42,890 nucleotides of DNA from a virus (IMGVR_UViG_3300033233_000072:1-42890); one strand, 5' to 3'. Positions 1 to 5,926 are shown, counted from the stretch's first letter. Translations and numbers: made by a program. The notes: a model not told the origin generated them from the letters alone.

Positions 1-127
1 ATTGAGGCCGCTGTGCAGGCGGCGGGGTCTGCGCGAAAGCTGTGCAAGCAGTGGGGGGTGTTTGATTCCCACCTCTCCGCCGTGCGCCACGGTCGCATGA
101 ATCCCGACCCGAAGATGCTCGAAGCGA
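1..127. repeat. Terminal direct repeat, left copy
   Basis: These 127 bases are identical to positions 42764-42890. The repeat lies inside one open reading frame that becomes continuous when the two ends are joined. A repeat of exactly 127 bases matches the largest k-mer commonly used by de Bruijn graph assemblers, so it most likely marks a circular assembly graph and not a physical 127-bp terminal repeat. The unique circular length is then 42,763 bp. Confidence 0.95.
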
Positions 128-180
128 TGCAGTTGCGGCGCATCATCCGGTATGAGCCCGTGTATCAGGAGGAGCGATGA
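1..180 (+). CDS. XRE/Cro-like HTH regulator, C-terminal part (N-terminus at 42725)
   Basis: This is the 3' part of a gene broken by the ends of the contig. Joined to 42725-42763 it encodes 72 residues. Seen: a helix-turn-helix pattern running AARK-type helix, KQWGV turn, SHLSAVRHGR recognition helix, then the NPDPKMLEAMQLRR tail. That tail closely follows the pattern of small phage Cro/XRE repressors, which bind operators as dimers. Inferred: it is the first gene of the early operon and a candidate regulator of its own promoter at 42691 and of the minus-strand promoter at 9454. The stop overlaps the next start (ATGA at 177). Confidence 0.8.
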   Translation: MEAAVQAAGSARKLCKQWGVFDSHLSAVRHGRMNPDPKMLEAMQLRRIIRYEPVYQEER

Positions 181-371
181 CGAGGTATCGGATCATGAGG
201 AAGGGTGTGTCGGAGTTCCTCTCGTGGGAGGGCACGCCCACGAAAGACGCGCAGGATGCGGTGACCTTCGACTCGTACACGGAAGCGGTGATCTTCCTGC
301 TCGAGATGCTGGATGAATCCTCGCTGTGGACGGTGGTGCCGGTGTTCCGGTGTCACGAGGTGGCCGCATGA
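177..371 (+). CDS. Small hypothetical protein, 64 aa
   Basis: The ATG overlaps the stop of the HTH regulator gene (ATGA), and a GGAGG-type ribosome binding site lies 5 bases upstream, so the start is well supported. The protein is short, mixed in character, and has a central acidic/aromatic stretch (SYTEAVIFLLEMLDE). I recognise no family. It is translationally coupled to the regulator upstream and the 30-residue membrane peptide downstream, so it belongs to the first early transcript. No function is assigned. Confidence 0.75.
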   Translation: MTRYRIMRKGVSEFLSWEGTPTKDAQDAVTFDSYTEAVIFLLEMLDESSLWTVVPVFRCHEVAA

Positions 372-460
372 GCGCTGCAACCTTTCAGTGGCTCATGTCG
401 GCCATCGTGCTACTCGAGGTGATCGGTGTACTCTGGCACGATGTACGGAGGAATCCATGA
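368..460 (+). CDS. Tiny membrane peptide, 30 aa
   Basis: The frame opens with ATG inside the stop of the preceding gene (ATGA at 368) and closes with TGA inside the ATG of the following one (457). GAGG lies about 8 bases upstream. The product has one hydrophobic segment, roughly residues 6-23 (QWLMSAIVLLEVIGVLW), followed by a short basic tail. Coupling at both ends argues that it is translated. It resembles the single-span miniproteins common in phage early operons, some of which act on the host envelope; no specific role can be claimed. Confidence 0.6.
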   Translation: MSAATFQWLMSAIVLLEVIGVLWHDVRRNP

Positions 461-591
461 GCGTTCTCGTCTGGATCGGCTGGGCCGTCTTGATGGCGTG
501 GATCTTCCGCGCCTGCTGGAAGGACGCCGATGCCGCTGATCGGCGCGAGTTCGAAGATGAAGCACTCCGGCGCTTCGGTCCGATGGACTGA
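457..591 (+). CDS. Small membrane protein, 44 aa
   Basis: The start is the ATG at 457 within an ATGA overlap, preceded by CGGAGG 5 bases upstream. Residues 3-18 form a hydrophobic, tryptophan-rich span (VLVWIGWAVLMAWIF). A charged, acidic/basic tail follows (residues 23-44). It is the second single-span miniprotein in a row. No homology is recognised. The topology suggests an N-terminal anchor with a cytoplasmic charged tail, but orientation cannot be fixed from sequence alone. Confidence 0.7.
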   Translation: MSVLVWIGWAVLMAWIFRACWKDADAADRREFEDEALRRFGPMD

Positions 592-637
592 GCGCCGGCG
601 TAGGTGCAGGATCCCTTTCCCTTTCCCCGAGGTAGTG

Positions 638-979
638 ATGATCACGCAAGAAGCGCAGGACGCGGCCATTGCGGCCGTGGTGATCGCCGGCGAGAAGTAC
701 GCCGAGGCGACGCAGCATGAGATGGCGCTCGAGGACCAGCGCCCGCTGGTGAAGTCCGAGGCCATCAGCCGGATCATGGCGATGCCGGATCCGCAGAAGG
801 ACGGGAAGCTCTACTCGGCGACGGCGGCTGATGCGCTCGTCATGACCGACAAGGCCTACGCCCTGCATCGGCAGGACCAGGGGCAGGCGGCAGCCGACAC
901 GATCCGTGCGCGCGCGGCCTATGAGGCGGCCTGCTCCCGTGCGCGGTGCCTCACCTTCCGCGTCATCGAGGTCGGGTGA
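638..979 (+). CDS. Hypothetical early protein, 113 aa, helical
   Basis: The chosen start is the ATG at 638, with GAGG at 629-632; a longer upstream reading has no ribosome binding site. The protein is alanine-rich and largely helical, with a conserved-looking core (VKSEAISRIM) and YSATAADALV. I do not recognise the family. Its position before a zinc-ribbon/SSB-like protein and an exonuclease suggests a DNA-metabolism or recombination accessory role, which is inference from neighbours only. The stop overlaps the next start by one base (TGATG). Confidence 0.7.
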   Translation: MITQEAQDAAIAAVVIAGEKYAEATQHEMALEDQRPLVKSEAISRIMAMPDPQKDGKLYSATAADALVMTDKAYALHRQDQGQAAADTIRARAAYEAACSRARCLTFRVIEVG

Positions 980-1173
980 TGCTCGAGGTCATGCTGGTGC
1001 GACAGGGCGCCGTCACTGTCATGATCGTAGCGCGCATCGATGGTGTGCAGTTGTCGCACGACGAGGCGGTGCGTGCGGCTCGGGCACTGGATCTGCCGGT
1101 GCCTTCCACTCCCAGGCCGGCCTCCGTGCCGGCTCCCAGCGAGGTGTACGATGGCACTTCCCCAAGACTTTGA
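979..1173 (+). CDS. Hypothetical protein, 64 aa
   Basis: It starts with the ATG of a TGATG overlap, so translation is coupled to the preceding gene. The N-terminal 45 residues look like a small folded unit (two beta-like strands, then a helix with DEAVRAARALDL). A proline-rich tail follows. The 3' end overlaps the start of the next gene (1151). No family is recognised. Confidence 0.6.
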   Translation: MLEVMLVRQGAVTVMIVARIDGVQLSHDEAVRAARALDLPVPSTPRPASVPAPSEVYDGTSPRL

Positions 1174-1708
1174 TGTCGAGAACCCCGTCTGCCCGAAGTG
1201 TGGCGGCGAGATGTGGGACAACCGGACGAAGAAGGCGCGCGGTGAGTACAAATCGTCGCGCTCGGATTTCAGTTGCAAAGATAAGGAGGCCTGCGGGTAC
1301 GGGATCTGGATCGGCGGGAAGGGTGCCAAGCCTGCGCAGCAGGCGCCTGGCGTGGCCTCCAGCAAGACGGCCAAGCCCTCCCTGTCTCCCGCAGACCGCA
1401 AGGCTGGGCGCGACAAGGTGTTCGCTGACTACCTCGGGTTGATGACGCTCGTGGCCGAGCGGATGGCGGGGATCGCCAAGCAGCACGGGGCGCCGCTCGA
1501 CATGGGGAACGTGCAGGCCGCGACCTACTCGATCTACGGTGAGATGCGCGCGCGCGGGTTCCTTTCGCCGCCTCCGAAGGCCGCCGCTGCGGCGCCTGCG
1601 CCCCGTGCGGCAGCGCCGAGCCCAGCGCAGCGGCCGGCGGCGGCGCCCGTGCCGGAAGTGTTCGAGGAGGACCCCTATCTCGAGGCGGAAGACGATCTGC
1701 CGTTCTAG
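1151..1708 (+). CDS. Zinc-ribbon protein with SSB-like acidic C-terminal tip, 185 aa
   Basis: The start at 1151 has GAGG 6 bases upstream. Seen: Cys14-x2-Cys17 and Cys42-x5-Cys48, a plausible zinc ribbon. A helical middle spans residues 80-136, a Pro/Ala-rich linker residues 139-168, and an acidic tail ends in EDDLPF. Bacterial SSB proteins have the same order of DNA-binding part, disordered linker and acidic tip ending in DDIPF, and the tip docks repair and replication partners. Inferred: a divergent single-strand DNA-binding or SSB-mimicking protein that recruits host SSB-interacting enzymes. No OB-fold signature can be recognised by eye. The exonuclease and RusA genes nearby fit this role. 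Confidence 0.6.
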   Translation: MALPQDFDVENPVCPKCGGEMWDNRTKKARGEYKSSRSDFSCKDKEACGYGIWIGGKGAKPAQQAPGVASSKTAKPSLSPADRKAGRDKVFADYLGLMTLVAERMAGIAKQHGAPLDMGNVQAATYSIYGEMRARGFLSPPPKAAAAAPAPRAAAPSPAQRPAAAPVPEVFEEDPYLEAEDDLPF

Positions 1709-1712
1709 GGTG

Positions 1713-1763
1713 GGGACGCAGCGAGGGGGAGGCAGGCCGGTTCGACTCCGGCCTCTGCGTTTC
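1713..1763 (+). other. tRNA-like minihelix (acceptor stem plus T-arm only)
   Basis: In the gap between two genes, a T-arm-like hairpin has stem GGCCGG/CCGGCC (1735-1740, 1748-1753) and loop TTCGACT, which fits the T-loop consensus. It is enclosed by a second stem ACGCAG/CTGCGT (1716-1721, 1755-1760), extendable by G-U pairs. Only 13 bases join the stems on the 5' side; D-arm and anticodon arm are absent. It may be a tRNA remnant or a tRNA-mimicking leader in the mRNA. The next gene's ribosome binding site (GGAGG) begins directly after the outer stem. Confidence 0.5.
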
Positions 1764-1773
1764 GGAGGACACA

Positions 1774-2016
1774 ATGGACGAACGAGTCACGAAGTTTGCG
1801 CTGCAGCATCGCACCACGAAGCGGTATCTCACGGCATCGACGATTCATCTGCCGTGTGAATGCGTACTCGGCGAGCATCCCGACGAGGCAAAGGCGTACA
1901 CCTATGGCTCGATGGTGGAGGCAGAGATCGCCCACATGGCGCTCGACTCGTTTGCCAGCGCGTGGCAGGTGGTGCCGGTCACTCGACTCGTGCCGCGGCA
2001 GTTGCCGGATGTCTAA
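1774..2016 (+). CDS. Hypothetical protein, 80 aa
   Basis: The ATG at 1774 is preceded by CGGAGG. The product has no recognisable domain. It contains HLPCEC and a helical stretch around SMVEAEIAHMALDSFA. Its 3' end overlaps the next gene by 8 bases. The start lies 11 bases after a tRNA-like hairpin, so translation could be sensitive to that structure; this is inference. Confidence 0.65.
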   Translation: MDERVTKFALQHRTTKRYLTASTIHLPCECVLGEHPDEAKAYTYGSMVEAEIAHMALDSFASAWQVVPVTRLVPRQLPDV

Positions 2017-2296
2017 TCCCTTCCCGATCGAGTTTCCTGGTGCGTGGGACCACTGGCCGGCGCCGCTCAAGCGCTACCTCGCCTATCGGGTCACCATGCG
2101 AATGCTCGAGATCCACGGGCCGGCGGATCTCGTGAAGTGGTCGTATGCGGGATCCCTTCGTCCCAATGGCGAGCGCGTGCCGTTCATCGGCGAGGGGCGT
2201 GACTTCTGGCCGCTGCTGCTCGAGGATGCCCGTGCCTGGCTGCAGGCCGAGGCCGACCGGCGGCGCCCACCTTCTCCTTCTCCCGAGGATACCTAA
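2009..2296 (+). CDS. Hypothetical protein, 95 aa
   Basis: The ATG at 2009 gives a natural N-terminus (MSNPFPIEFPGAWDHW); longer readings in this frame are shadows of the preceding gene. The protein is tryptophan-rich and includes helices around LKRYLAYRVTMRMLEI and LLLEDARAWLQAEADR. No family is recognised. It ends immediately before the exonuclease gene, so the two are probably co-translated. Confidence 0.65.
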   Translation: MSNPFPIEFPGAWDHWPAPLKRYLAYRVTMRMLEIHGPADLVKWSYAGSLRPNGERVPFIGEGRDFWPLLLEDARAWLQAEADRRRPPSPSPEDT

Positions 2297-2881
2297 GTGA
2301 GACGCTGTATCGTGTACGACATCGAGATCGTCAAGGCGATCCCTGACCGCAAGGTCGCCCCGATTCCAGGCATCGAGTATTGTGCCGGGTGGCAGGACTT
2401 TCAGGGCATGGGCATCGCGGTGCTCTGCGCCACGGATGTGCAGGAGCGCGTGCCGCGGGTGTTCCTCGAGGATAACCTGGCGGACTTCGCGGTGTGGTCG
2501 AAGGACGCGGTACTGTGCGGTCATTCGAATCACGGGTTCGATGATGAGATCGTGCGGGCGCTCGGCCTCTGGACGGCCGCTGGATCCTACGACATTCTCC
2601 GCCATCTGCGCGCGGCGGTTGGGGAACCGATGGACTTCACGCCTGGCGTGACAAAGGGTGGGCGGAAGGTGAATGATCTCGCGCGCCTCAATCTCGGGAT
2701 CGAGAAGTCGATGGACGGCGCACAGGCGCCCGTGCGCTGGCAGCAGGGGCATCGCGGCGAGGTGATTGACTACTGCCTCCGTGATGTCTCGATCGAATTG
2801 GCCCTGTTCGACCTGCGCTCCCGAATGGTCGATCCCGTGACGCGGCGCCTCTGTATCCTCTCCGAGGTGGCGGATGGCTAG
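2297..2881 (+). CDS. DEDDy-type 3'-5' exonuclease (DnaQ-like)
   Basis: It starts with GTG directly after the previous stop. All three exonuclease motifs are visible: Asp8-x-Glu10 in VYDIEI (Exo I), GHSNHGFDDEIV with Asp82 (Exo II), and Tyr159-x3-Asp163 in YCLRDV (Exo III, the Y form). A conserved-looking block DLARLNLGIEKS lies between II and III. The family removes nucleotides from 3' ends of DNA or RNA with two metal ions. At 194 residues it is a free-standing exonuclease domain with no polymerase. Inferred role: end trimming in phage recombination or host DNA turnover. Its 3' end overlaps the next gene by 8 bases. Confidence 0.8.
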   Translation: MRRCIVYDIEIVKAIPDRKVAPIPGIEYCAGWQDFQGMGIAVLCATDVQERVPRVFLEDNLADFAVWSKDAVLCGHSNHGFDDEIVRALGLWTAAGSYDILRHLRAAVGEPMDFTPGVTKGGRKVNDLARLNLGIEKSMDGAQAPVRWQQGHRGEVIDYCLRDVSIELALFDLRSRMVDPVTRRLCILSEVADG

Positions 2882-3152
2882 CATCAAGTGGTTCACGGTG
2901 CCGGCGGGGACGCAGGTGATGCGCTGCTCGTCGCCGAAGTGTCAGAAACCGATCTACTGGATCCTCCATCCACGCACCAAGAGGCCGCATCCGGTGGACT
3001 GCGAGGTCGAGGGCGGCTCGCTGCCCAGCATCAATCCGGACAAGGATCAGATCGGCCTCTTCGACGGCGGTAAGCCTGGGCACGACGGGCGCGGGGTTTC
3101 CCACTTCGAGACCTGCCCTGATGCCGCATCCTTCCGGAGGGGTCATGTCTGA
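2874..3152 (+). CDS. Small zinc-binding protein, 92 aa
   Basis: The start overlaps the end of the exonuclease gene and has GAGG upstream. Cys18 and Cys23 (CSSPKC), Cys43 and a C-terminal HFETC form a plausible zinc site. The block PIYWILHPRTKRPHPVDCE is beta-rich and resembles small phage zinc-ribbon proteins of unknown function. DNA or RNA binding is likely but not shown. It ends just after the start of the winged-helix gene. Confidence 0.65.
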   Translation: MASIKWFTVPAGTQVMRCSSPKCQKPIYWILHPRTKRPHPVDCEVEGGSLPSINPDKDQIGLFDGGKPGHDGRGVSHFETCPDAASFRRGHV

Positions 3153-3597
3153 TGCGCTGGCCGTAGACGGTCTCATCCCTGCGCCTGAGCGGCGCGCGCC
3201 GCGGCATCCTCGTGGGGTGCGGCGGTCGGAGGCTCAGATGGATCTCGAGTTCGTGGCGCCCGTCCTGGCCGTTCCCACGCGGGAAATCCGCGGCATGGTG
3301 CGCGAGGAGGGCTCGATCGAGTCCCAGCGGGCCGCCGTGGACGTCAAGCAGGGCTGTGCGTGGATCCGATGGCGGATCATGTGCATCCTCGCGGCCGAGG
3401 GGCCGCAGAATGCGCGCGAGCTCGAATCGCGCAACGAATTCCGGCGCTTCGGCGTGTGCACCGTGCGGAAGCGGATCACGGAGCTTAAGCAGGCAGGGCA
3501 GGTAGTGCAGGTCGGCCGGCGGGATAAGATGGCCGTGTGGGGCATCGCCAATTCACAAGATACCCACAAGTTATCCACTATGCGGAACGTGCTGTAA
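3145..3597 (+). CDS. Winged-helix DNA-binding protein, 150 aa
   Basis: The start at 3145 follows GGAGGGG, a strong ribosome binding site. Residues 1-60 are basic and probably disordered. Residues 70-140 look like a winged helix: a helix in IRWRIMCILAAEG, then NARELESRNEFRRFGVCTVRKRITELKQAG as helix-turn-helix, and a wing VVQVGRRDKMAVWGI. Its gene sits directly upstream of a cluster of DnaA-box-like sequences, two of which lie within its last codons. Inferred: an origin-binding or replication-control protein, or a regulator of the downstream promoter. Confidence 0.65.
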   Translation: MSDALAVDGLIPAPERRAPRHPRGVRRSEAQMDLEFVAPVLAVPTREIRGMVREEGSIESQRAAVDVKQGCAWIRWRIMCILAAEGPQNARELESRNEFRRFGVCTVRKRITELKQAGQVVQVGRRDKMAVWGIANSQDTHKLSTMRNVL

Positions 3598-3725
3598 CTT
3601 CTTGCTGGTGTGTGCATTACGGACTTCTCCACTTTTCCACACTTCCCTACTACTACAACGTCTTTAAGAATGAGAGAAGCAGGTAATGGTACCAGGTACC
3701 TGGTGGCGTGTGGAAATGTGGATAT
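3560..3725. other. Candidate replication origin with DnaA-box-like cluster
   Basis: This stretch, mostly intergenic (3598-3725) and visibly less GC-rich than its surroundings, holds several matches to the DnaA box TTWTNCACA. TTTTCCACA at 3633-3641 is perfect. TTATCCACT at 3571-3579 and, on the minus strand, ATATCCACA at 3717-3725 and ATTTCCACA at 3709-3717 have one mismatch each; ATACCCACA at 3560-3568 has two. A perfect palindrome CCAGGTACCTGG lies at 3692-3703. Together with the adjacent winged-helix gene and absence of a phage replisome, this suggests a host-DnaA-dependent origin. It is inference without skew analysis. Confidence 0.5.
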
Positions 3726-3740
3726 GTGCCACGTGAAACA
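3725..3740. promoter_or_regulatory. parS-like palindrome, site 1
   Basis: TGTGCCACGTGAAACA differs at two of sixteen positions from the chromosomal parS consensus TGTTTCACGTGAAACA. It overlaps the last DnaA-box-like sequence by one base and lies 21 bases upstream of the -35 of the promoter at 3746. Related sites occur at 3749-3764 and 9412-9427. It may be an operator for a phage repressor or a binding site for host ParB. Confidence 0.55.
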
Positions 3741-3745
3741 TCCTC

Positions 3746-3774
3746 TTGCGTTTCTCGTGGAACTAGCGTAAAGT
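3746..3774 (+). promoter_or_regulatory. Promoter with embedded operator (site 2), probable leaderless start
   Basis: A -35-like TTGCGT (3746-3751), a 17-base spacer and a -10-like TAAAGT (3769-3774) form a sigma-70-type promoter. The expected transcription start, about 7 bases after the -10, coincides with the ATG at 3782, and no ribosome binding site precedes that ATG. A second copy of the parS-like palindrome, CGTTTCTCGTGGAACT (3749-3764), fills the spacer. A protein bound there would block RNA polymerase. Confidence 0.55.
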
Positions 3775-3781
3775 GTGGACC

Positions 3782-3955
3782 ATGAAACCGCAGCCGGTGT
3801 GCTCGAGATGCAGGACGCGCCCTCGACGGAGGAAGGACCAGCGGTATTGCACGGTCTGCCATGCGGCGGCGAACAAGGCCTCGAGGGAGCGGCTGAAGCA
3901 GCAGGTGAAGGAGTTGTGCGAGTTGGTCGCGGTGCTTTCCCGTCCCCAGCAGTAG
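3782..3955 (+). CDS. Zinc-ribbon miniprotein, 57 aa
   Basis: I chose the ATG at 3782 over the in-frame GTG at 3773 because the GTG lies inside or next to the -10 element. Seen: CSRC and CTVC (Cys7, Cys10, Cys23, Cys26), a compact zinc ribbon with a basic stretch RTRPRRRKDQR between the pairs. A coiled-coil-like helix follows (residues 30-52). It is the first gene after the candidate origin and probably translated from a leaderless mRNA. Zinc-ribbon miniproteins of this size often bind nucleic acid or RNA polymerase; no target can be named. Confidence 0.65.
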   Translation: MKPQPVCSRCRTRPRRRKDQRYCTVCHAAANKASRERLKQQVKELCELVAVLSRPQQ

Positions 3956-3963
3956 GAGGGTTC

Positions 3964-4176
3964 ATGCGGCGGTTGTCTGTTCACGAAGCACAGGCGGCGC
4001 GCGCGCTGCAGAGTCTCGGCGCGACGCTCACGCCCGCAGTCGCTCGAGTGCTTGGGCCCATGCCCCGCTCGGTTTGTCCGGATTGCCAGCGCGACCTGCA
4101 GGGGCAGGCCGGCGAGGTGGTGATCTGCCCACGCTGCCGTGAGCCAGTGACGGCGGCGCTGCCGGCGGTCGAATGA
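3964..4176 (+). CDS. Zinc-ribbon miniprotein, 70 aa
   Basis: The start follows a strong AGGAGGG site. The N-terminal helix (residues 4-25) is alanine-rich, and residues 38-60 contain CPDC and CPRC, a classic two-knuckle zinc ribbon. It follows another zinc-ribbon gene by 8 bases, so two similar small proteins are made in tandem. Function unknown; nucleic-acid binding is likely from the fold. Its stop overlaps the next start (ATGA). Confidence 0.65.
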   Translation: MRRLSVHEAQAARALQSLGATLTPAVARVLGPMPRSVCPDCQRDLQGQAGEVVICPRCREPVTAALPAVE

Positions 4177-4601
4177 CTGGCCCATCGGGTGTTGATGCCC
4201 AGGGGCGCAAGCTGGCGCCTCCGGCTGGCTCTGCGCTCCGTGCGCGCCGGCCTGGTGATCCCGTGCCGGACGGCGAGGGCACGATCTTCGAACGGGCGGC
4301 TGCGTGGACGGCGGTCGAACAGGCGCAGGAATTGCTCAATCTCGCCTGTCGCGAGGTAGCTGAGCTGGATCTGACAATCCGCAACGCCATAACCGGATTT
4401 GAGGAAGCGGTGGAGGAGTACCATCGCCTCGGTGCCGGCCATTGGTGGGTGGTGCGAGATGCGCAGCGCAATATCAACGGGTTGGCGGAGCAGTACGCGG
4501 ACCTTGAGGAGCCTCTTCGGTTGCTACGTGCCGCGTTGGCGGAGTACGTGCGCATTGGGGGAGCGGCGGACCGCGCGCCTGGGGTCGGGGGGCTCTCGTG
4601 A
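4173..4601 (+). CDS. Hypothetical protein, 142 aa, coiled coil
   Basis: Coupled to the previous gene by ATGA. Residues 1-35 are polar and probably disordered. Residues 40-130 read as two long helices with heptad-like spacing (AVEQAQELLNLACREVAELDLTI and LEEPLRLLRAALAEY). No enzymatic motif is visible. It overlaps the start of the RusA-like gene by GTGA, so it may be an accessory protein of the resolvase, though nothing in the sequence proves this. Confidence 0.6.
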   Translation: MTGPSGVDAQGRKLAPPAGSALRARRPGDPVPDGEGTIFERAAAWTAVEQAQELLNLACREVAELDLTIRNAITGFEEAVEEYHRLGAGHWWVVRDAQRNINGLAEQYADLEEPLRLLRAALAEYVRIGGAADRAPGVGGLS

Positions 4602-5170
4602 AGAGCGGTACGATTTCTATGTCGGCCTCGGAGCTCGCAGCCGAGGCGCGGCGCCGGCAGGAACGGCGCGCGCAGGGGCTGCCGTTGCATGACGATGCCT
4701 CGATCCCCGATGATGGATCCACGAGCGTTCGCGCCTCGGTGGCTTTCGTTCCCTACCAGGATCCGGCGGACCCGTGGGTCATGGGCACGGCCACCGTGCG
4801 GCGCGTGAGCATCCCGTGGTCGCTGCTGGTCTCGGATAACGATCGGATGCAGCCGGTGGTGCGCGAGGGAATGCCGCGGCTCGTGCTCTCGAAGCGCTAC
4901 AAGGAGGCTAAGCAGGCGGTGCGCGTGTTGCTGATTGCGCAGACGAACAGCCAGGCGCCCCTCATGGGGCGCGTGCGGGTGACGGCCACGTTCATCGAGC
5001 CCAATGCACACCGTGTGCGGGATCTGTCGAATTTCGCGAAGTTCGTGCACGACGCTCTTTCCTCGATCGCCTACGTGGACGATGGCCAGATCGACGTCCT
5101 CACCTGGCGGCGCTCCGCGCCATGCATCGATCGACCGCGGCTTGAGATCGCAGTGGAGGTGATCGAATGA
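4598..5170 (+). CDS. rusA: RusA-type Holliday junction resolvase
   Basis: The RusA signature is clear: RDLSNFAKFVHDAL followed by AYVDDGQI and WRR, placing Asp142, Asp152 and Asp161/162 as the likely metal-binding acids and Lys148 as a conserved base. RusA is a dimeric, Mg-dependent nuclease that cuts four-way junctions symmetrically; phages use it to resolve recombination intermediates and trim branched concatemers before packaging. At 190 residues it is longer than the usual ~120 because of a polar N-terminal extension of about 65 residues. I chose GTG at 4598, which overlaps the preceding stop; ATG at 4619 is the alternative. Confidence 0.85.
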   Translation: MKSGTISMSASELAAEARRRQERRAQGLPLHDDASIPDDGSTSVRASVAFVPYQDPADPWVMGTATVRRVSIPWSLLVSDNDRMQPVVREGMPRLVLSKRYKEAKQAVRVLLIAQTNSQAPLMGRVRVTATFIEPNAHRVRDLSNFAKFVHDALSSIAYVDDGQIDVLTWRRSAPCIDRPRLEIAVEVIE

Positions 5171-5379
5171 GGGCGAATCTCCGCGGGCTCGAACAGCAGG
5201 CAGAGTATCATGCGGCGCAGTATCGCTTGCGTTGCGCAGAACAGGAGCGCGCGCGCCTAGCGCTCGAGGAGAAGTGGCGCCGGCTGCGGAAACCAGCCGG
5301 CCTGTCGGGGTTCGAGGTGGCGTTCTTCGCACTGCTGGGGGTTGCTCTCGGCGCATATCTCGCGTTCGTGATCAACTGA
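5167..5379 (+). CDS. Small membrane protein with N-terminal coiled coil, 70 aa
   Basis: ATGA coupling to rusA fixes the start. Residues 5-42 form a charged helix rich in Glu, Arg and Gln, probably a coiled coil. Residues 48-69 form one membrane span (VAFFALLGVALGAYLAFVI) reaching the C-terminus. This is a tail-anchored layout. It sits in the early region, far from the lysis genes, so a lysis role is unlikely. Function unknown. Confidence 0.65.
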   Translation: MRANLRGLEQQAEYHAAQYRLRCAEQERARLALEEKWRRLRKPAGLSGFEVAFFALLGVALGAYLAFVIN

Positions 5380-5383
5380 GCGT

Positions 5384-5542
5384 ATGAGTCGAGAAGCGAA
5401 GTTCCTCATTGCATTTCTCTGCCTGATCGTGGCGGCCTTCGTGGGCGAGCACATCTGGTTCTTTCTGACGATTGACCAGCACTCGCCGACGCTCATTGCG
5501 CCCGTGTGCGTTGATGCGCCCACCAAGAGGGCGCCCAAATGA
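5384..5542 (+). CDS. Small membrane protein, 52 aa
   Basis: This short frame begins four bases after the preceding stop. Residues 6-29 form one hydrophobic span (KFLIAFLCLIVAAFVGEHIWFFL), and a polar tail with a cysteine follows. The ribosome binding site is weak (TGAGC), so translation may depend on the gene upstream. Two tail-anchored or single-span proteins in tandem suggest an inner-membrane function. No family is recognised. Confidence 0.55.
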   Translation: MSREAKFLIAFLCLIVAAFVGEHIWFFLTIDQHSPTLIAPVCVDAPTKRAPK

Positions 5543-5595
5543 GCCAGCCCTTCACGAAGTCCCCCACCACGAGCGAGGGAACGCACGATGCCTAA
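5539..5595 (+). CDS. Possible minicistron, 18 codons
   Basis: An ATG overlapping the previous stop (ATGA at 5539) opens an 18-codon frame that ends with TAA at 5593-5595, just past the next start at 5588. The peptide is polar and unremarkable. It could carry ribosomes across the 45-base gap to the next gene. Evidence is only positional. Confidence 0.3.
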   Translation: MSQPFTKSPTTSEGTHDA

Positions 5596-5926
5596 CCTCC
5601 AGCCGTCCACCGGACGGGCACCACTGAACGCACGGCATGAGCCGAGCATGGACGCGGTTAAGTTGCTCACGCTCGCGCACTGGTTCGACGAGTATGATGA
5701 CGCCCGTAAGTACGAAGGCAAGCGGGAAGTGCAGGACGATCTTCGCCGCATTGCTGCTTACCTCGCATCCGCTCCCGACCCCGTAGCCGTCGAAGCGGCG
5801 ATCGACGAGCTGTCGCTGGCCTCTTTCCACTGCGGCAAGACAAACTGCGCCCCAGAGGAACACCACCGCGACCAAGCGGCGCGCGCTGCCCTCCTCTCCC
5901 TCATCCGAGGCACCAACAATGACTGA
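5588..5926 (+). CDS. Hypothetical protein, 112 aa
   Basis: GAGGG lies about 10 bases before the ATG. The N-terminal 20 residues look disordered. Residues 21-108 appear helical, with DAVKLLTLAHWFDEYDDARKY and a His/Cys cluster around FHCGKTNCAPEEHHRD that might bind a metal. No family is recognised. It overlaps the next gene by 8 bases. From here to 7701 the genes are small, of unknown function and tightly coupled, typical of a phage accessory region. Confidence 0.6.
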   Translation: MPNLQPSTGRAPLNARHEPSMDAVKLLTLAHWFDEYDDARKYEGKREVQDDLRRIAAYLASAPDPVAVEAAIDELSLASFHCGKTNCAPEEHHRDQAARAALLSLIRGTNND

